DNA from: Amycolatopsis jiangsuensis
GTDB lineage: Bacteria > Actinomycetota > Actinomycetes > Mycobacteriales > Pseudonocardiaceae
Direction: 5' to 3'
Length of the DNA stretch: 64,000 nucleotides
Assembly: GCF_014204865.1 (NCBI RefSeq)
Contig: NZ_JACHMG010000001.1
Span: forward strand, 2,666,001 to 2,730,000
Made by a program: the position numbers and the translations under genes. Below are positions 33,579 to 41,419 of this stretch, one piece after another (position 1 is the first letter of the stretch; each line of letters begins with the position of its first letter). Below the pieces are notes generated by a model. It was not told the DNA's origin and did no database searches. It saw only the letters and a program-made list of their open reading frames with translations.

Positions 33579-33996
33579 GACAGCACCTCCGGTTCGTCTT
33601 CCGCGTGCGCGCACCCCTTGCCCGCACCGCATATCTAACCAGTCACCTGGCCGGTCCGTGGAATGGTGACACCGCGGAATTCCCGCGTCGCCTGCGGGCC
33701 GGTTCCGAACTGCAAAATGCAGAGTGCGGTTGTACTCTGACACCGTGCACGTCCGGCTGCCCAGGGCTTCTGAGCAGCGTAGACGAAGACCCGCCGGGAA
33801 ACGCACGGAGTGCGCGGGTGTTTTCCCGGCGTCGGGTGCCCGGGGCTGTCCCCCGACCGGTCCCGGGCGCCACCCGACTTTCGTCGGGCCATTACTCATC
33901 AGCGTTTTCCGGCTATTCAGGCCCCACGAAAGTATGGTGTTCCGGAATTTTCCGGACCCCGGAACCACTCTCCGTGGTTCCCTCGGTCGAGAGGGC
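33579..33996. other. 418-base intergenic region upstream of the XRE/DUF397 pair
   Basis: No gene was seen. It lies between the XRE start and the end of the tesB gene, both on the minus strand. GC content drops around 33700-33745, where inverted repeats suggest the XRE promoter or operator. Confidence 0.5.
33710..33738. promoter_or_regulatory. Nested inverted repeats, candidate XRE operator
   Basis: CTGCA-AAA-TGCAG (33710-33722) overlaps AGAGT...ACTCT (33721-33725 with 33734-33738). TGCA-rich palindromes are frequent upstream of XRE/DUF397 genes in related bacteria, as remembered. On the minus strand they are about 130-160 bases upstream of the GTG. Confidence 0.4.
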
Positions 33997-34896
33997 TCAG
34001 AGCACCCGCAGCAGGCCTTCCTGCACGACCGTGGCGACGTGCGTGCCGTCGCGGCTGAAGAACCGTCCGGTGGCCAGCCCGCGAGCGCCCGAGGCGCTGG
34101 GCGAGGTGCTGTCGTAGAGGAACCACTCGTCCGCGCGGAACGGCCGATGGAACCAGAGCGCGTGGTCGAGGCTGGCGCCGAGCACCCGGTCCACGTCCCA
34201 GTACACGCCGTGGCGCGCGAGCGCGGAGTCGAGCAGCGTCATGTCCGAGGCGTAGGTGAGCACGCAGACGTGCAGCAGCTGCCGGTCCGGCAGGGCCCCG
34301 TCGGCCCGCATCCACACCCGGTTGTGCCGCGGCCGCTGTCCGCTCGTCCGGGTGATCCACGGCGGATCGCCGACGTAGCGGACGTCGATCGGGCGCGGCC
34401 GGTCGGTGAAGCGCAGCGGAAAACCCTCGATGCGCTCGGCGAACGTCGGCAGGCTCTCCGGATCCGGTACGTCCGGCATGGTCTCGGCGTGGTCGATTCC
34501 CGGCTCGTCGACCTGGAACGAGGCGGACAGCGAGAAGATCGCCTTGCCGTGCTGGATCGCGACGACCCGCCGGGTGGTGAACGAGCGGCCGTCGCGGATG
34601 CGGTCCACCTCGTACACGATCGGCACGCTCGGGTCGCCGCCGCGGATGAAGTAGGCGTGCAGCGAATGCACCCTGCGCGACTCCGGCACGGTACGGCCGG
34701 CCGCGACGAGCGCCTGCCCGGCGACCTGCCCGCCGAACACCCGGACCGGTGAGTGCGCGGGCGAGACCCCGCGGAAGAAGTTCTCCTCGATCTGCTCGAG
34801 GTCGAGCAGGGCGACGAGCTTGTCGAGCACCGGCTGCCCGCCGCCACCGGGACCGGTGTCCAGCCCGGTGGCGGCCTGCCTGGCCATTTCGGTCAT
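33997..34896 (-). CDS. tesB: Acyl-CoA thioesterase II
   Basis: 299 residues from ATG 34896. It has the double-hotdog layout of TesB: the first half with FRGVSPAHSPVRVFGGQVAG, then RRVHSLHAYFIRGGDP and FTTRRVVAIQHGKAIF; the second half with TLLDSALARHGVYWDV and GASLDHALWFHRPFRADEWF, ending LVQEG-type as VVQEGLLRVL. The enzyme hydrolyses medium and long acyl-CoAs to free acid and CoA. The gene is 29 bases downstream of pyk on the same strand, an arrangement (pykA-tesB) also remembered from mycobacteria, so co-transcription is likely. Confidence 0.93.
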   Translation of the reverse strand: MTEMARQAATGLDTGPGGGGQPVLDKLVALLDLEQIEENFFRGVSPAHSPVRVFGGQVAGQALVAAGRTVPESRRVHSLHAYFIRGGDPSVPIVYEVDRIRDGRSFTTRRVVAIQHGKAIFSLSASFQVDEPGIDHAETMPDVPDPESLPTFAERIEGFPLRFTDRPRPIDVRYVGDPPWITRTSGQRPRHNRVWMRADGALPDRQLLHVCVLTYASDMTLLDSALARHGVYWDVDRVLGASLDHALWFHRPFRADEWFLYDSTSPSASGARGLATGRFFSRDGTHVATVVQEGLLRVL

Positions 34897-34925
34897 GTCC
34901 GGAACGTACCCCGCGGTCTCCCGCG

Positions 34926-36350
34926 TCAGGCGTGGTCGTCTTCCCCGAGGCGGTGCACGTGGATCAGGTTGGTCGACCCGACGGTGCCGGGCGGGGAGCC
35001 TGCCACGATCACCACGAGGTCGCCGCGCTGGTACTTGCCCATTTCCAGCATCGCGTGGTCCACCTGCTGGATCATCTGGTCGGTCGAGTCCACCCGCGGC
35101 ACGATCTGCGTGCTGGTGCCCCAGGTCATCGCGAGCTGGCTGCGCACGTTCTGCTCCGGCGTGAACGCCATCAGCGGCAGCCGGGTGTGCAGCCGGGCCA
35201 GCCGGCGCACGGTGTCGCCGGACTGGGTGAACGCGACCAGCGCCTTGGCGTTGAGCCGCTCGCCGATGTCGCGGGCGGCGTAGGAGATCACGCCCCGCTT
35301 GGTGCGCGGCACGTGGGTGAGCGGCGGGACGATCGGCGAGTCGGTCTCGACCGCCTCGACGATGCGGCCCATCGTCTGCACCGTCTCGATCGGGTACCGC
35401 CCGACGCTGGTCTCACCGGAGAGCATGACCGCGTCGGTGCCGTCCAGGACCGCGTTCGCGACGTCGGAGGCCTCCGCGCGGGTGGGCCGCGAGTTGCTGA
35501 TCATCGACTCCAGCATCTGCGTGGCGACGATGACCGGCTTGGCGTTCTCCCGACAGATCTGGATGGCCCGCTTCTGCACCAGCGGCACCTGCTCGAGCGG
35601 CAGCTCGACACCCAGGTCACCGCGGGCGACCATGACCGCGTCGAAGGCCAGCACGATGGCCTCGAGGTTGTAGACCGCCTCCGGCTTCTCGATCTTCGCG
35701 ACCACCGGCAGCCTGCCCTTGCCCGCGCGGTCCATCACCTGGTGCACCAGGTCGATGTCGGCGGGCGAGCGGACGAAGGACAGCGCGATGAAGTCCACGC
35801 CGAGCTGCAGCGCGAACTCGAGGTCCTCGATGTCCTTCTCGGACAGCGCGGGCACCGAGACGTCCATCCCGGGAAGGGACACGCCCTTGTTGTTGCTGAC
35901 CGGGCCGCCCTCGGTCACCTCGCATACCACGTCCTGGCCGTCGACCTCCTTGACCACCAGGCCGACCTTGCCGTCGTCGACCAGCAGCCGGTCGCCCGGC
36001 TTGGCGTCGGTGGCGAGGCCCTTGTAGGTGGTGGAGACCCGGTCGTGGGTGCCCACGACGTCCTCGACCGTGATGCGGACGACGTCGCCGGTGTGCCACT
36101 CGGCCGAGCCGCTGGCGAACGTGCCCAGCCGGATCTTGGGGCCCTGCAGGTCGGCGAGGATGCCGACCGCCCGGCCACTCTCGGCGGCCGCGGACCGAAC
36201 CAGGTCGTAGACCTGCTTGTGGTCACTGTGGCTGCCGTGGCTGAAGTTCATCCTCGCGACGTCCATTCCGGCGTCGACGAGTGCCCGCATCTTCTCCGCG
36301 GTGGAGGTGGCGGGGCCCAGGGTACAAACGATCTTCGCGCGTCGGCTCAC
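34926..36350 (-). CDS. pyk: Pyruvate kinase
   Basis: 474 residues from GTG 36350, the start that matches the family's RRAKIVCTLGPATSTAEKMR beginning; upstream in-frame residues have no homology. Further motifs: GMDVARMNFSHGSHSDH, LADLQGPKIRLG, the Mg/K+ site segment VVAKIEKPEAVYNLEAI with MVARGDLGVELPLEQVPLVQ, and ATQMLESMISNSRPTRAEAS. All catalytic parts are complete. It converts phosphoenolpyruvate and ADP to pyruvate and ATP at the end of glycolysis. With a PPi-type phosphofructokinase 4 kb away and a glucokinase at 54 kb, three glycolytic genes share this window. Confidence 0.97.
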   Translation of the reverse strand: MSRRAKIVCTLGPATSTAEKMRALVDAGMDVARMNFSHGSHSDHKQVYDLVRSAAAESGRAVGILADLQGPKIRLGTFASGSAEWHTGDVVRITVEDVVGTHDRVSTTYKGLATDAKPGDRLLVDDGKVGLVVKEVDGQDVVCEVTEGGPVSNNKGVSLPGMDVSVPALSEKDIEDLEFALQLGVDFIALSFVRSPADIDLVHQVMDRAGKGRLPVVAKIEKPEAVYNLEAIVLAFDAVMVARGDLGVELPLEQVPLVQKRAIQICRENAKPVIVATQMLESMISNSRPTRAEASDVANAVLDGTDAVMLSGETSVGRYPIETVQTMGRIVEAVETDSPIVPPLTHVPRTKRGVISYAARDIGERLNAKALVAFTQSGDTVRRLARLHTRLPLMAFTPEQNVRSQLAMTWGTSTQIVPRVDSTDQMIQQVDHAMLEMGKYQRGDLVVIVAGSPPGTVGSTNLIHVHRLGEDDHA

Positions 36351-36466
36351 GTCAGGACAGGGTAGTCCCTTCGCCCGCTCCCGTCTGTACCGATCCCGAA
36401 ACTCGTGGCGAAGTCTTCGGAAACCATTCAGCCGGGCACCCGGTGTCCCGGCCACGGCGGTGCCGG

Positions 36467-37132
36467 TCAGCGGCGGGGCTGCTCGCTCGGCCCGACGTGG
36501 TCACGGGCCCATTCGTTGAACTCGCGCAGCTGCCGCCACGCCGTGCGCACCCGGGTCAGCGCCTCGCGCTCGTGCAGGAAGTCGTCCGGCTGCCAGGCCC
36601 GGATCGCGTACACCGAGCGGTACCGGAGCAGATCGAGACGCGGGTGGTCCTCGGCGTATCCGCGCGGGCGCGACTTGAGCCGGTCGCCCAGGATTTCCCA
36701 GCCCTTCCGGCGCAACGCGGCCAGGATCCTCTCCAGCGCCGGGCCGTGCAGCTCGGTGTCCACCGCGGCGCGGAACCGGGCCAGCTGGTCGGACGCGAGG
36801 TGGAAGCAGCCGCCGCCGGCGCGCAGCCCGGCCGGGCCCAGCTCGACGTAGTAGGCACCACCGCCGCGGCCCGCCTCGATCACCCCGCCGCAGTGGGTCT
36901 TGTACGGCGTCTTGTCGCGGGCGAACCGCACGTCGCGGTAGGGGCGGAACACCTTGCCCTCGCCGAAGCCGGCACCGAACTCGGCCTGCAGCTCGCCGAG
37001 CAGCGCCTCCATCGGCTCGCGCACGTGGGTCTTGTAGATTTCGACGTGGTCTGCCCAGTAGGGCTTGGAGTTGTCCGCGAGCAGCCCGTCGTAGAACTCG
37101 ACGGCGTGCTCCCCGAATCCGCTGAACTTCAC
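36467..37132 (-). CDS. DUF2461 protein
   Basis: 221 residues if started at GTG 37132, where the family usually begins (VKFSGFGEHAVEFYDGLLAD); GTG 37156 would add eight residues. Typical motifs are NSKPYWADHVEIYKTHVREP, a FRPYRDVRFARDKTPYKTHC stretch, the GGAYYVELGPAGLRAGGGCF strand pair and LDLLRYRSVYAIRAWQPDDF. DUF2461 (TIGR02453) proteins are widespread single-domain proteins without a known function. The gene follows the chitinase gene on the same strand but is cut off from it by a strong hairpin, so it is probably expressed separately. Confidence 0.85.
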   Translation of the reverse strand: MKFSGFGEHAVEFYDGLLADNSKPYWADHVEIYKTHVREPMEALLGELQAEFGAGFGEGKVFRPYRDVRFARDKTPYKTHCGGVIEAGRGGGAYYVELGPAGLRAGGGCFHLASDQLARFRAAVDTELHGPALERILAALRRKGWEILGDRLKSRPRGYAEDHPRLDLLRYRSVYAIRAWQPDDFLHEREALTRVRTAWRQLREFNEWARDHVGPSEQPRR

Positions 37133-37172
37133 CTGCCGCACGATAAACCGCGGCACCGACAGTCCGGTGGTG

Positions 37173-37217
37173 CCCCGGTGCGGCCGGCACGCCCCTGCGC
37201 TGCCGGCCGCACCGGGG
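37173..37217. terminator. Perfect 17-bp hairpin downstream of the chitinase gene
   Basis: CCCCGGTGCGGCCGGCA (37173-37189) pairs with 37201-37217 around an 11-base loop. It starts 5 bases past the chitinase stop on the minus strand and lies just upstream of the DUF2461 gene. No U-tract, as usual in this window. Confidence 0.85.
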
Positions 37218-37222
37218 AGGCG

Positions 37223-38467
37223 TCACTGCGCGAGCGCGCCGATCAGCTCGCCGCCGGTGGTGTCACCGGAGAGCTCCCAGAACATCGCTCCGCCGAGGCC
37301 CTGGTCCTTCGCGTAGGACACCTTGCCCACGATGGTGGACGGGGTGTCGTAGCTCCACCAGTTCGAGCCGCACTTGGCGTACGCGGTGCCCGCGACCGTG
37401 CCGGTGGCCGGGCAGCTGGACTTGAGCACCTTGTAGTCCTCGATGCCCTGTTCATAGGTTCCGGGTGCCGGTCCGGTGGCGGTGCCGCCGGGCGCGTCCT
37501 GGGTCACACCGGTCCAGCCCCGGCCGTAGAAACCGATGCCCAGCAACAGTTTCTCGGACGGAACGCCCTTCGCCTTCAGCTTCTGGATCGCGGCGTCGGA
37601 GTAGAAGCCCGCGGTGGGAATGCCGTCATAGCTCGTCAGCGGCGAATGCGGGGCGGTCGGCCCCTGCGCTGCCCAGGCGCCGAAGAAGTCGTAGGTCATC
37701 ACGTTGTACCAGTCGACGTACTGCGCGGCCCCGGCGTAGTCGGCCGCGTCGATCTTGCCGCCGTCGGAGCCGTCCGCGGTGATCGCCGCGGTGACCAGTT
37801 TCGACGAGCCGAACTTGGCGCGCAGCGCGGAAAGCACGTTCTTCAGCGCGTCCGGCCCGCTGGTGTCGCAGCTGAGCCCGCAGGCGTTCGGGTACTCCCA
37901 GTCGATGTCGATCCCGTCGAACAGGCCGGCCCAGCGAGGGTCGTTGACCAGGTTGTAGCAGGAGTCCGCGAAGGCGGCCGGGTTCTGGGCGGCCTGCCCG
38001 AACCCGCCCGACCAGCTCCAGCCGCCGAACGACCAGATGACCTTGAGCCCGGGATGCTGGGCCTTCAGCTTCTTCAGCTGGTTGAAGCTGCCCGCGAGCG
38101 GCTGGTCCCAGGTGTCGGCGACACCGTCGACGCTGCCCGCCGCGTCGTAGGTCTTCTCGTAGTCGGCGAAGGAGTCGCCGACCGCGCAGCCACCGTTCGT
38201 GACGTTGCCGAACGCGTAGTTGATGTGCGTCAGCTTCGCGGCCGAACCGGACGTCTCGATGTTCTTGACGTGGTAGTTGCGCTGGTAGACGCCCCAATCG
38301 GTGAAGTACCCGACGACCTTGCCGACCGAGGCCTGCTCGCTCTCGGACGCGGCGGGACCGGCGGGGGTGGCGGTGGCGGGTACGGCCGGCGCGACGGCGG
38401 CGAGTGCCACGCTCGCCAGGCCGGCCAGGAGGGACAGCGTGCGTCTTCTGCTGCGCGGACGGGACAT
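37223..38467 (-). CDS. Secreted family 18 chitinase
   Basis: 414 residues from ATG 38467 with AAGGGAG upstream. A signal peptide (MSRPRSRRRTLSLLAGLASV, cleavage likely near Ala34) is followed directly by the GH18 domain, without a chitin-binding module. Motifs: KVVGYFTDWGVYQRNYHVKN, the SFGGWSWSGGF strand, catalytic DGIDIDWEYP with Glu191 as proton donor, YNVMTYDFFGAW, and GGAMFWELSGD near the end. Six cysteines may pair after export. This matches Streptomyces ChiA/Chi63-type catalytic domains that degrade chitin to oligomers outside the cell. Two dre-like sites overlap its promoter, which suggests DasR control by N-acetylglucosamine metabolism. Confidence 0.95.
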   Translation of the reverse strand: MSRPRSRRRTLSLLAGLASVALAAVAPAVPATATPAGPAASESEQASVGKVVGYFTDWGVYQRNYHVKNIETSGSAAKLTHINYAFGNVTNGGCAVGDSFADYEKTYDAAGSVDGVADTWDQPLAGSFNQLKKLKAQHPGLKVIWSFGGWSWSGGFGQAAQNPAAFADSCYNLVNDPRWAGLFDGIDIDWEYPNACGLSCDTSGPDALKNVLSALRAKFGSSKLVTAAITADGSDGGKIDAADYAGAAQYVDWYNVMTYDFFGAWAAQGPTAPHSPLTSYDGIPTAGFYSDAAIQKLKAKGVPSEKLLLGIGFYGRGWTGVTQDAPGGTATGPAPGTYEQGIEDYKVLKSSCPATGTVAGTAYAKCGSNWWSYDTPSTIVGKVSYAKDQGLGGAMFWELSGDTTGGELIGALAQ

Positions 38468-38528
38468 TCCGGGCTCCCTTCGGGGAGTCACCTGTGGTGA
38501 CGGACCGGATGGATGTGGGGACGATCAC

Positions 38529-38557
38529 ACCGTAAAGTGGACTAGACCAATCGTCAA
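38529..38557 (-). promoter_or_regulatory. Chitinase promoter
   Basis: On the minus strand: -35 TTGACG (38552-38557), 17-base spacer, -10 TACGGT (38529-38534). Its spacer contains one of the two dre-like sites. Transcription would start about 55 bases before the chitinase ATG. Confidence 0.65.
38538..38549. promoter_or_regulatory. DasR-type dre site, promoter spacer
   Basis: On the minus strand ATTGGTCTAGTCCACT (core 38538-38549) differs from the Streptomyces dre consensus ACTGGTCTAGACCACT at two positions. It lies between the -35 and -10 hexamers, a position suited to repression. Confidence 0.7.
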
Positions 38558-38567
38558 TGCTTTCGAT

Positions 38568-38579
38568 TGGTGTAGACCA
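38568..38579. promoter_or_regulatory. DasR-type dre site, upstream copy
   Basis: On the minus strand TGGTCTACACCA, one base from the TGGTCTAGACCA core. It is centred exactly 30 bases, about three helical turns, from the other site, like the paired 12-base direct repeats known upstream of Streptomyces chitinase genes. Confidence 0.7.
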
Positions 38580-38712
38580 GGATGGCGGTACCGGCCGCGG
38601 ACTGCTTCCAGCGGACGGAGGCCGCGGTCCCGAGGGCGTGAAGAGACCGTACGCAGCGAATTCCGGAGCAGAAACAGGGCGCGACGCCGCGTTTCGCGGC
38701 CGGCAGCCACTC

Positions 38713-40014
38713 CTACCCCGCTGACCGCCGCGCCGCGGCCAGTGCCGGGTCGCGGCCGGCGGTGAGGTCCTGCGGCGTGAAGACCGGGACCGTCACGTCC
38801 GGCCCGATTCCGGTCCCGTCGTAGGTTCGGCCCCGCGGGTCCAGGTACTGCTCGTTCGGCACGTCCACCCGCCAGCCGGGCAGCGGCAGCGCGCGGTCCA
38901 TGACATCCGAGTAGACGCCCTGGGTGGGCGCTCCGACGAGGACCGGACGCGGATGGCGGTTCACCAGCGCCTGGACGAAGGTCTCCCCCGCCGACACATC
39001 CAGGTTGCCGATCAGCACCGCGAGCGGACCGGTGTAGCGCGGGCCGGCGGCCGGGCGGACCACGAAAGGCTGCGGCGAGGTGAACCGCGCCGGGTCGTGT
39101 GGATCGTTGCGGGCGCACTTGGCGTACGCGAAATGGGGAACGTCGGTGAGCCGAGCGGCGACCTGGAGCCCGAGCGGATCGGCACCACCACCGTTCACGC
39201 GCACGTCCAGGATCAGGTTGCGCAGCGTGGAAACCCGTTCCGCGGTGAAGATCTCGTCGAGCGCCTTGCCCAGCAGGGCTTGATCACCGGCGAAAGTGTC
39301 GGTATAGCCCTGAAAACTCCGGATCCGCAGGTATCCCGCATCGCCGGGCAGGTCCGCGTACGCGATCGCACCTTCGGCCCAGCGCCGCACGGGCGCGCCG
39401 AGGTTCGCATCGGCGACTGCTACCGCGCGCGGGACGGTGGTCGTCGGATCCGGCGTGCCGGACCGCGTCGAAGTGCACCGCTTGCCGGGGGCGAACAAGC
39501 CGACGTGGGCGTCGCGCAGCGGCATGATGAGTCCACAAAGGACGTCGTACAGCTGTTCCGGATGGGCAGCCACCTCGCGACGCGCGGAGATCCCCTGCGC
39601 CTGCCAGTCGACGCCTTTCGCGGCGAAGAACGGGTAGTTCTCGGCGAACGTGTGCCAGAAAACGTCAAAAGTGGACAGTGGATCTGCGGACGGAGTGGAG
39701 CGGCATTCCGCGGGCAGTCGCGACAGCCGCCGCAGCGACCGCACACCCAGGTCGCCATCGAAGCTCAAGGTGGCGGCGCGCCGGTCGAGCGTCGCGACCA
39801 AACCTTCATTGGTGGTGAACGTGGTTCCGTCGCCGGTTCCGGTGACCGCACCCGGAAGGCAGCCGACCTCGGTGACGTCGTACGTGGTGAGCTTCCCGGC
39901 GTGGACCTCGATCAGCTGCCGGTAGCCGTCGGTCTGCCATACACCGTCCACAGTGGATTCGGCGGGCACCGCTACGACGGAGAGCGCAGCCATGGCTGCC
40001 AGGAACATTCGCAC
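38713..40014 (-). CDS. Secreted S41-family peptidase (C-terminal processing peptidase-like)
   Basis: 433 residues from GTG 40014 (ATG 40008 is nearly as good). A short signal peptide (MRMFLAAMAALSVVAVPAES) suggests export. A beta-rich N-terminal region to about 100 is followed by a tricorn/S41-like core: STFDVFWHTFAENYPFFAAK, GDAGYLRIRSFQGYTDTFAG, LRNLILDVRVNGGGADPLGL and the catalytic-serine motif VSAGETFVQAL near 340. No PDZ domain is obvious. Such enzymes cleave peptides outside the membrane; substrate unknown. Four cysteines could form two disulfides. The gene reads in the same direction as the phosphofructokinase gene but a 17-bp hairpin separates them. Confidence 0.85.
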   Translation of the reverse strand: MRMFLAAMAALSVVAVPAESTVDGVWQTDGYRQLIEVHAGKLTTYDVTEVGCLPGAVTGTGDGTTFTTNEGLVATLDRRAATLSFDGDLGVRSLRRLSRLPAECRSTPSADPLSTFDVFWHTFAENYPFFAAKGVDWQAQGISARREVAAHPEQLYDVLCGLIMPLRDAHVGLFAPGKRCTSTRSGTPDPTTTVPRAVAVADANLGAPVRRWAEGAIAYADLPGDAGYLRIRSFQGYTDTFAGDQALLGKALDEIFTAERVSTLRNLILDVRVNGGGADPLGLQVAARLTDVPHFAYAKCARNDPHDPARFTSPQPFVVRPAAGPRYTGPLAVLIGNLDVSAGETFVQALVNRHPRPVLVGAPTQGVYSDVMDRALPLPGWRVDVPNEQYLDPRGRTYDGTGIGPDVTVPVFTPQDLTAGRDPALAAARRSAG

Positions 40015-40032
40015 GAGAGCGACGTTAACGAG

Positions 40033-40070
40033 CGACCGGGGGCGCGCGGAATGCCGCGCGCCCCCGGTCG
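40033..40070. terminator. Perfect 17-bp hairpin downstream of the phosphofructokinase gene
   Basis: CGACCGGGGGCGCGCGG (40033-40049) pairs with 40054-40070 around the loop AATG. On the minus strand it follows the phosphofructokinase stop by 35 bases and precedes the S41 peptidase start by 18. No U-tract. Confidence 0.85.
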
Positions 40071-40105
40071 GCGGGTAGGGCTGCCCCCACCCGAAAAGCC
40101 GGTGC

Positions 40106-41131
40106 TCAGCCGAAGAAGACTTCGGCTTCTTCGTACCGTTCGGCGGGCACGGTCTTCAGCTCGGCAGTCGCCTCGGAAAGCTTGACCCGGACGATGTCGG
40201 TGCCCTTCAGCGCGACCATCACACCGAAGTCGCCGTCGGCCACCGCGTCCACCGCCTGCAGGCCGAACCGGGTGGCCAGCACCCGGTCGTAGGCGGTCGG
40301 CGTACCACCGCGCTGCACGTGACCGAGCACCACCGCACGCGACTCCTTGCCGGTGCGCGAGGCGATCTCGTCGGCCAGCCAGGTGCCGATCCCGCCGAGC
40401 CGCACGTGCCCGAACGCGTCCTTCTCCCCGGTCAGCAGCTTCTCCTCGCCGCCCTCGGGCAGCGCGCCCTCGGCGACCACGATGATCGGCGCGTACTCCT
40501 TCTCGAACCGCTGCTCGACCCACTTCACGACCTGGTCGACGGAGAACTGCCGCTCCGGCACCAGGATCACGCTCGCGCCACCGGCGAGGCCGGAGTGCAG
40601 CGCGATCCAGCCCGCGTGCCGGCCCATGACCTCGACCACGAGCGCGCGGTGGTGCGACTCGGCGGTGGTGTGCAGCCGGTCGATCGCCTCGGTCGCGATG
40701 GAGACCGCGGTGTCGAAGCCGAACGTGTAGTCGGTGGCGCCGAGGTCGTTGTCGATCGTCTTGGGCACGCCGACGACGCCGATGCCGTCGTCGGTCAGCC
40801 GCTTCGCCACGCCGAGGGTGTCCTCGCCGCCGATCGCGACCAGCGCGTCCACGCCCTGGTCGGCCAGCACCTTGCGGATCTTCTCGACGCCGCCCTCGAC
40901 CTTGTACGGGTTGGTCCGCGAGGACCGCAGGATGGTGCCCCCGCGGGTGAGGATGTCCTCGACGTCGGCGAGACCCAGCGGCCGGCTGTCCCCGGTGAGC
41001 GGACCCTGCCACCCGTTGCGGAAGCCGACGAAATCCCAGCCGTGCACCTCGATGCCCTTGCGGACCACCGCGCGGATCACCGCGTTCAGGCCGGGGCAGT
41101 CCCCGCCACCGGTCAGCACACCGACACGCAT
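40106..41131 (-). CDS. 6-phosphofructokinase, predicted pyrophosphate-dependent
   Basis: 341 residues from ATG 41131, the same length class as the A. methanolica enzyme. Numbering coincides with E. coli PfkA. Residues 101-105 read GGEDT, giving Asp104 where ATP enzymes have Gly104. Residues 123-129 read PKTIDND, giving Lys124. Asp104 with Lys124 is the known mark of PPi-dependent phosphofructokinases; actinobacterial ATP enzymes of the same clade have Gly104 with Lys124. Other motifs: GVLTGGGDCPGLNAVIRAVV, EVMGRHAGWIALHSGLAGGA and LGHVQRGGTPTAYDR. The reaction, fructose 6-phosphate with PPi giving fructose 1,6-bisphosphate, is reversible. It is divergent from the aromatic leader/DAHP synthase unit, 142 bases from the leader start. 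Confidence 0.9.
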   Translation of the reverse strand: MRVGVLTGGGDCPGLNAVIRAVVRKGIEVHGWDFVGFRNGWQGPLTGDSRPLGLADVEDILTRGGTILRSSRTNPYKVEGGVEKIRKVLADQGVDALVAIGGEDTLGVAKRLTDDGIGVVGVPKTIDNDLGATDYTFGFDTAVSIATEAIDRLHTTAESHHRALVVEVMGRHAGWIALHSGLAGGASVILVPERQFSVDQVVKWVEQRFEKEYAPIIVVAEGALPEGGEEKLLTGEKDAFGHVRLGGIGTWLADEIASRTGKESRAVVLGHVQRGGTPTAYDRVLATRFGLQAVDAVADGDFGVMVALKGTDIVRVKLSEATAELKTVPAERYEEAEVFFG

Positions 41132-41261
41132 CTGTTGCCTCCGTCTTCGTCACGTGGAGAGTGGGGTCACATCGCGGCCAGCGTAGCGGGCTTCGTCTGG
41201 ATCGGTGCAGGGCGGACCACCTGCCGAATCGGTCCGAGACGGGAGACGGCCCCGGCTGTGC

Positions 41262-41274
41262 TACGGTGGCGCCG
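41262..41274 (+). promoter_or_regulatory. -10 element placing the transcript start at the leader-peptide GTG
   Basis: TACGGT (41262-41267) lies 6 bases before GTG 41274, so the RNA would begin at or within a base of that codon, making the leader a leaderless message. No good -35 was found at 17-18 bases. The same -10 form is used at the chitinase promoter. Confidence 0.5.
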
Positions 41275-41339
41275 TGCAGCGGTATTTCTGGTTTGCGAAG
41301 CCGGCCCCGGGTGGGCCTGGCGGCGCCGACCTGCGCTGA
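41274..41339 (+). CDS. Aromatic leader peptide upstream of DAHP synthase
   Basis: 21 codons, GTG start to TGA. The peptide begins MQRYFWFAKP and continues with a Gly/Pro/Ala run. Codons 4-7 are Tyr-Phe-Trp-Phe, all three aromatic amino acids in a row, just ahead of three potential hairpins and 80 bases before the DAHP synthase gene. In C. glutamicum, aroR, a small gene with consecutive aromatic codons, controls aroF by ribosome-dependent attenuation; this looks like the same idea. No Shine-Dalgarno site is present, which fits a leaderless start. Confidence 0.75.
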   Translation: MQRYFWFAKPAPGGPGGADLR

Positions 41340-41393
41340 CCCCACCCCGAGCCGGTTTTCCCACCGGCTCGGCGAGTCCCCCGCGGGCCGGTG
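41309..41393 (+). promoter_or_regulatory. Candidate ribosome-controlled attenuator of the DAHP synthase gene
   Basis: Three stems: P1 GGGTGGG (41309-41315) with CCCACCC (41341-41347); P2 CGAGCCGG (41348-41355) with CCGGCTCG (41364-41371); P3 CACCGGC (41362-41368) with GCCGGTG (41387-41393). P1 and P2 can coexist; P2 and P3 share bases and exclude each other. A ribosome stalled at the aromatic codons leaves P1 and P2 free. One that reaches the stop at 41337-41339 covers P1 and part of P2, so P3 forms just before the GAGAGG site. P3 has no U-tract, so termination might need Rho or might instead be translational. Confidence 0.6.
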
Positions 41394-41419
41394 TTCGCCA
41401 GAGAGGAACACCCCCGACC

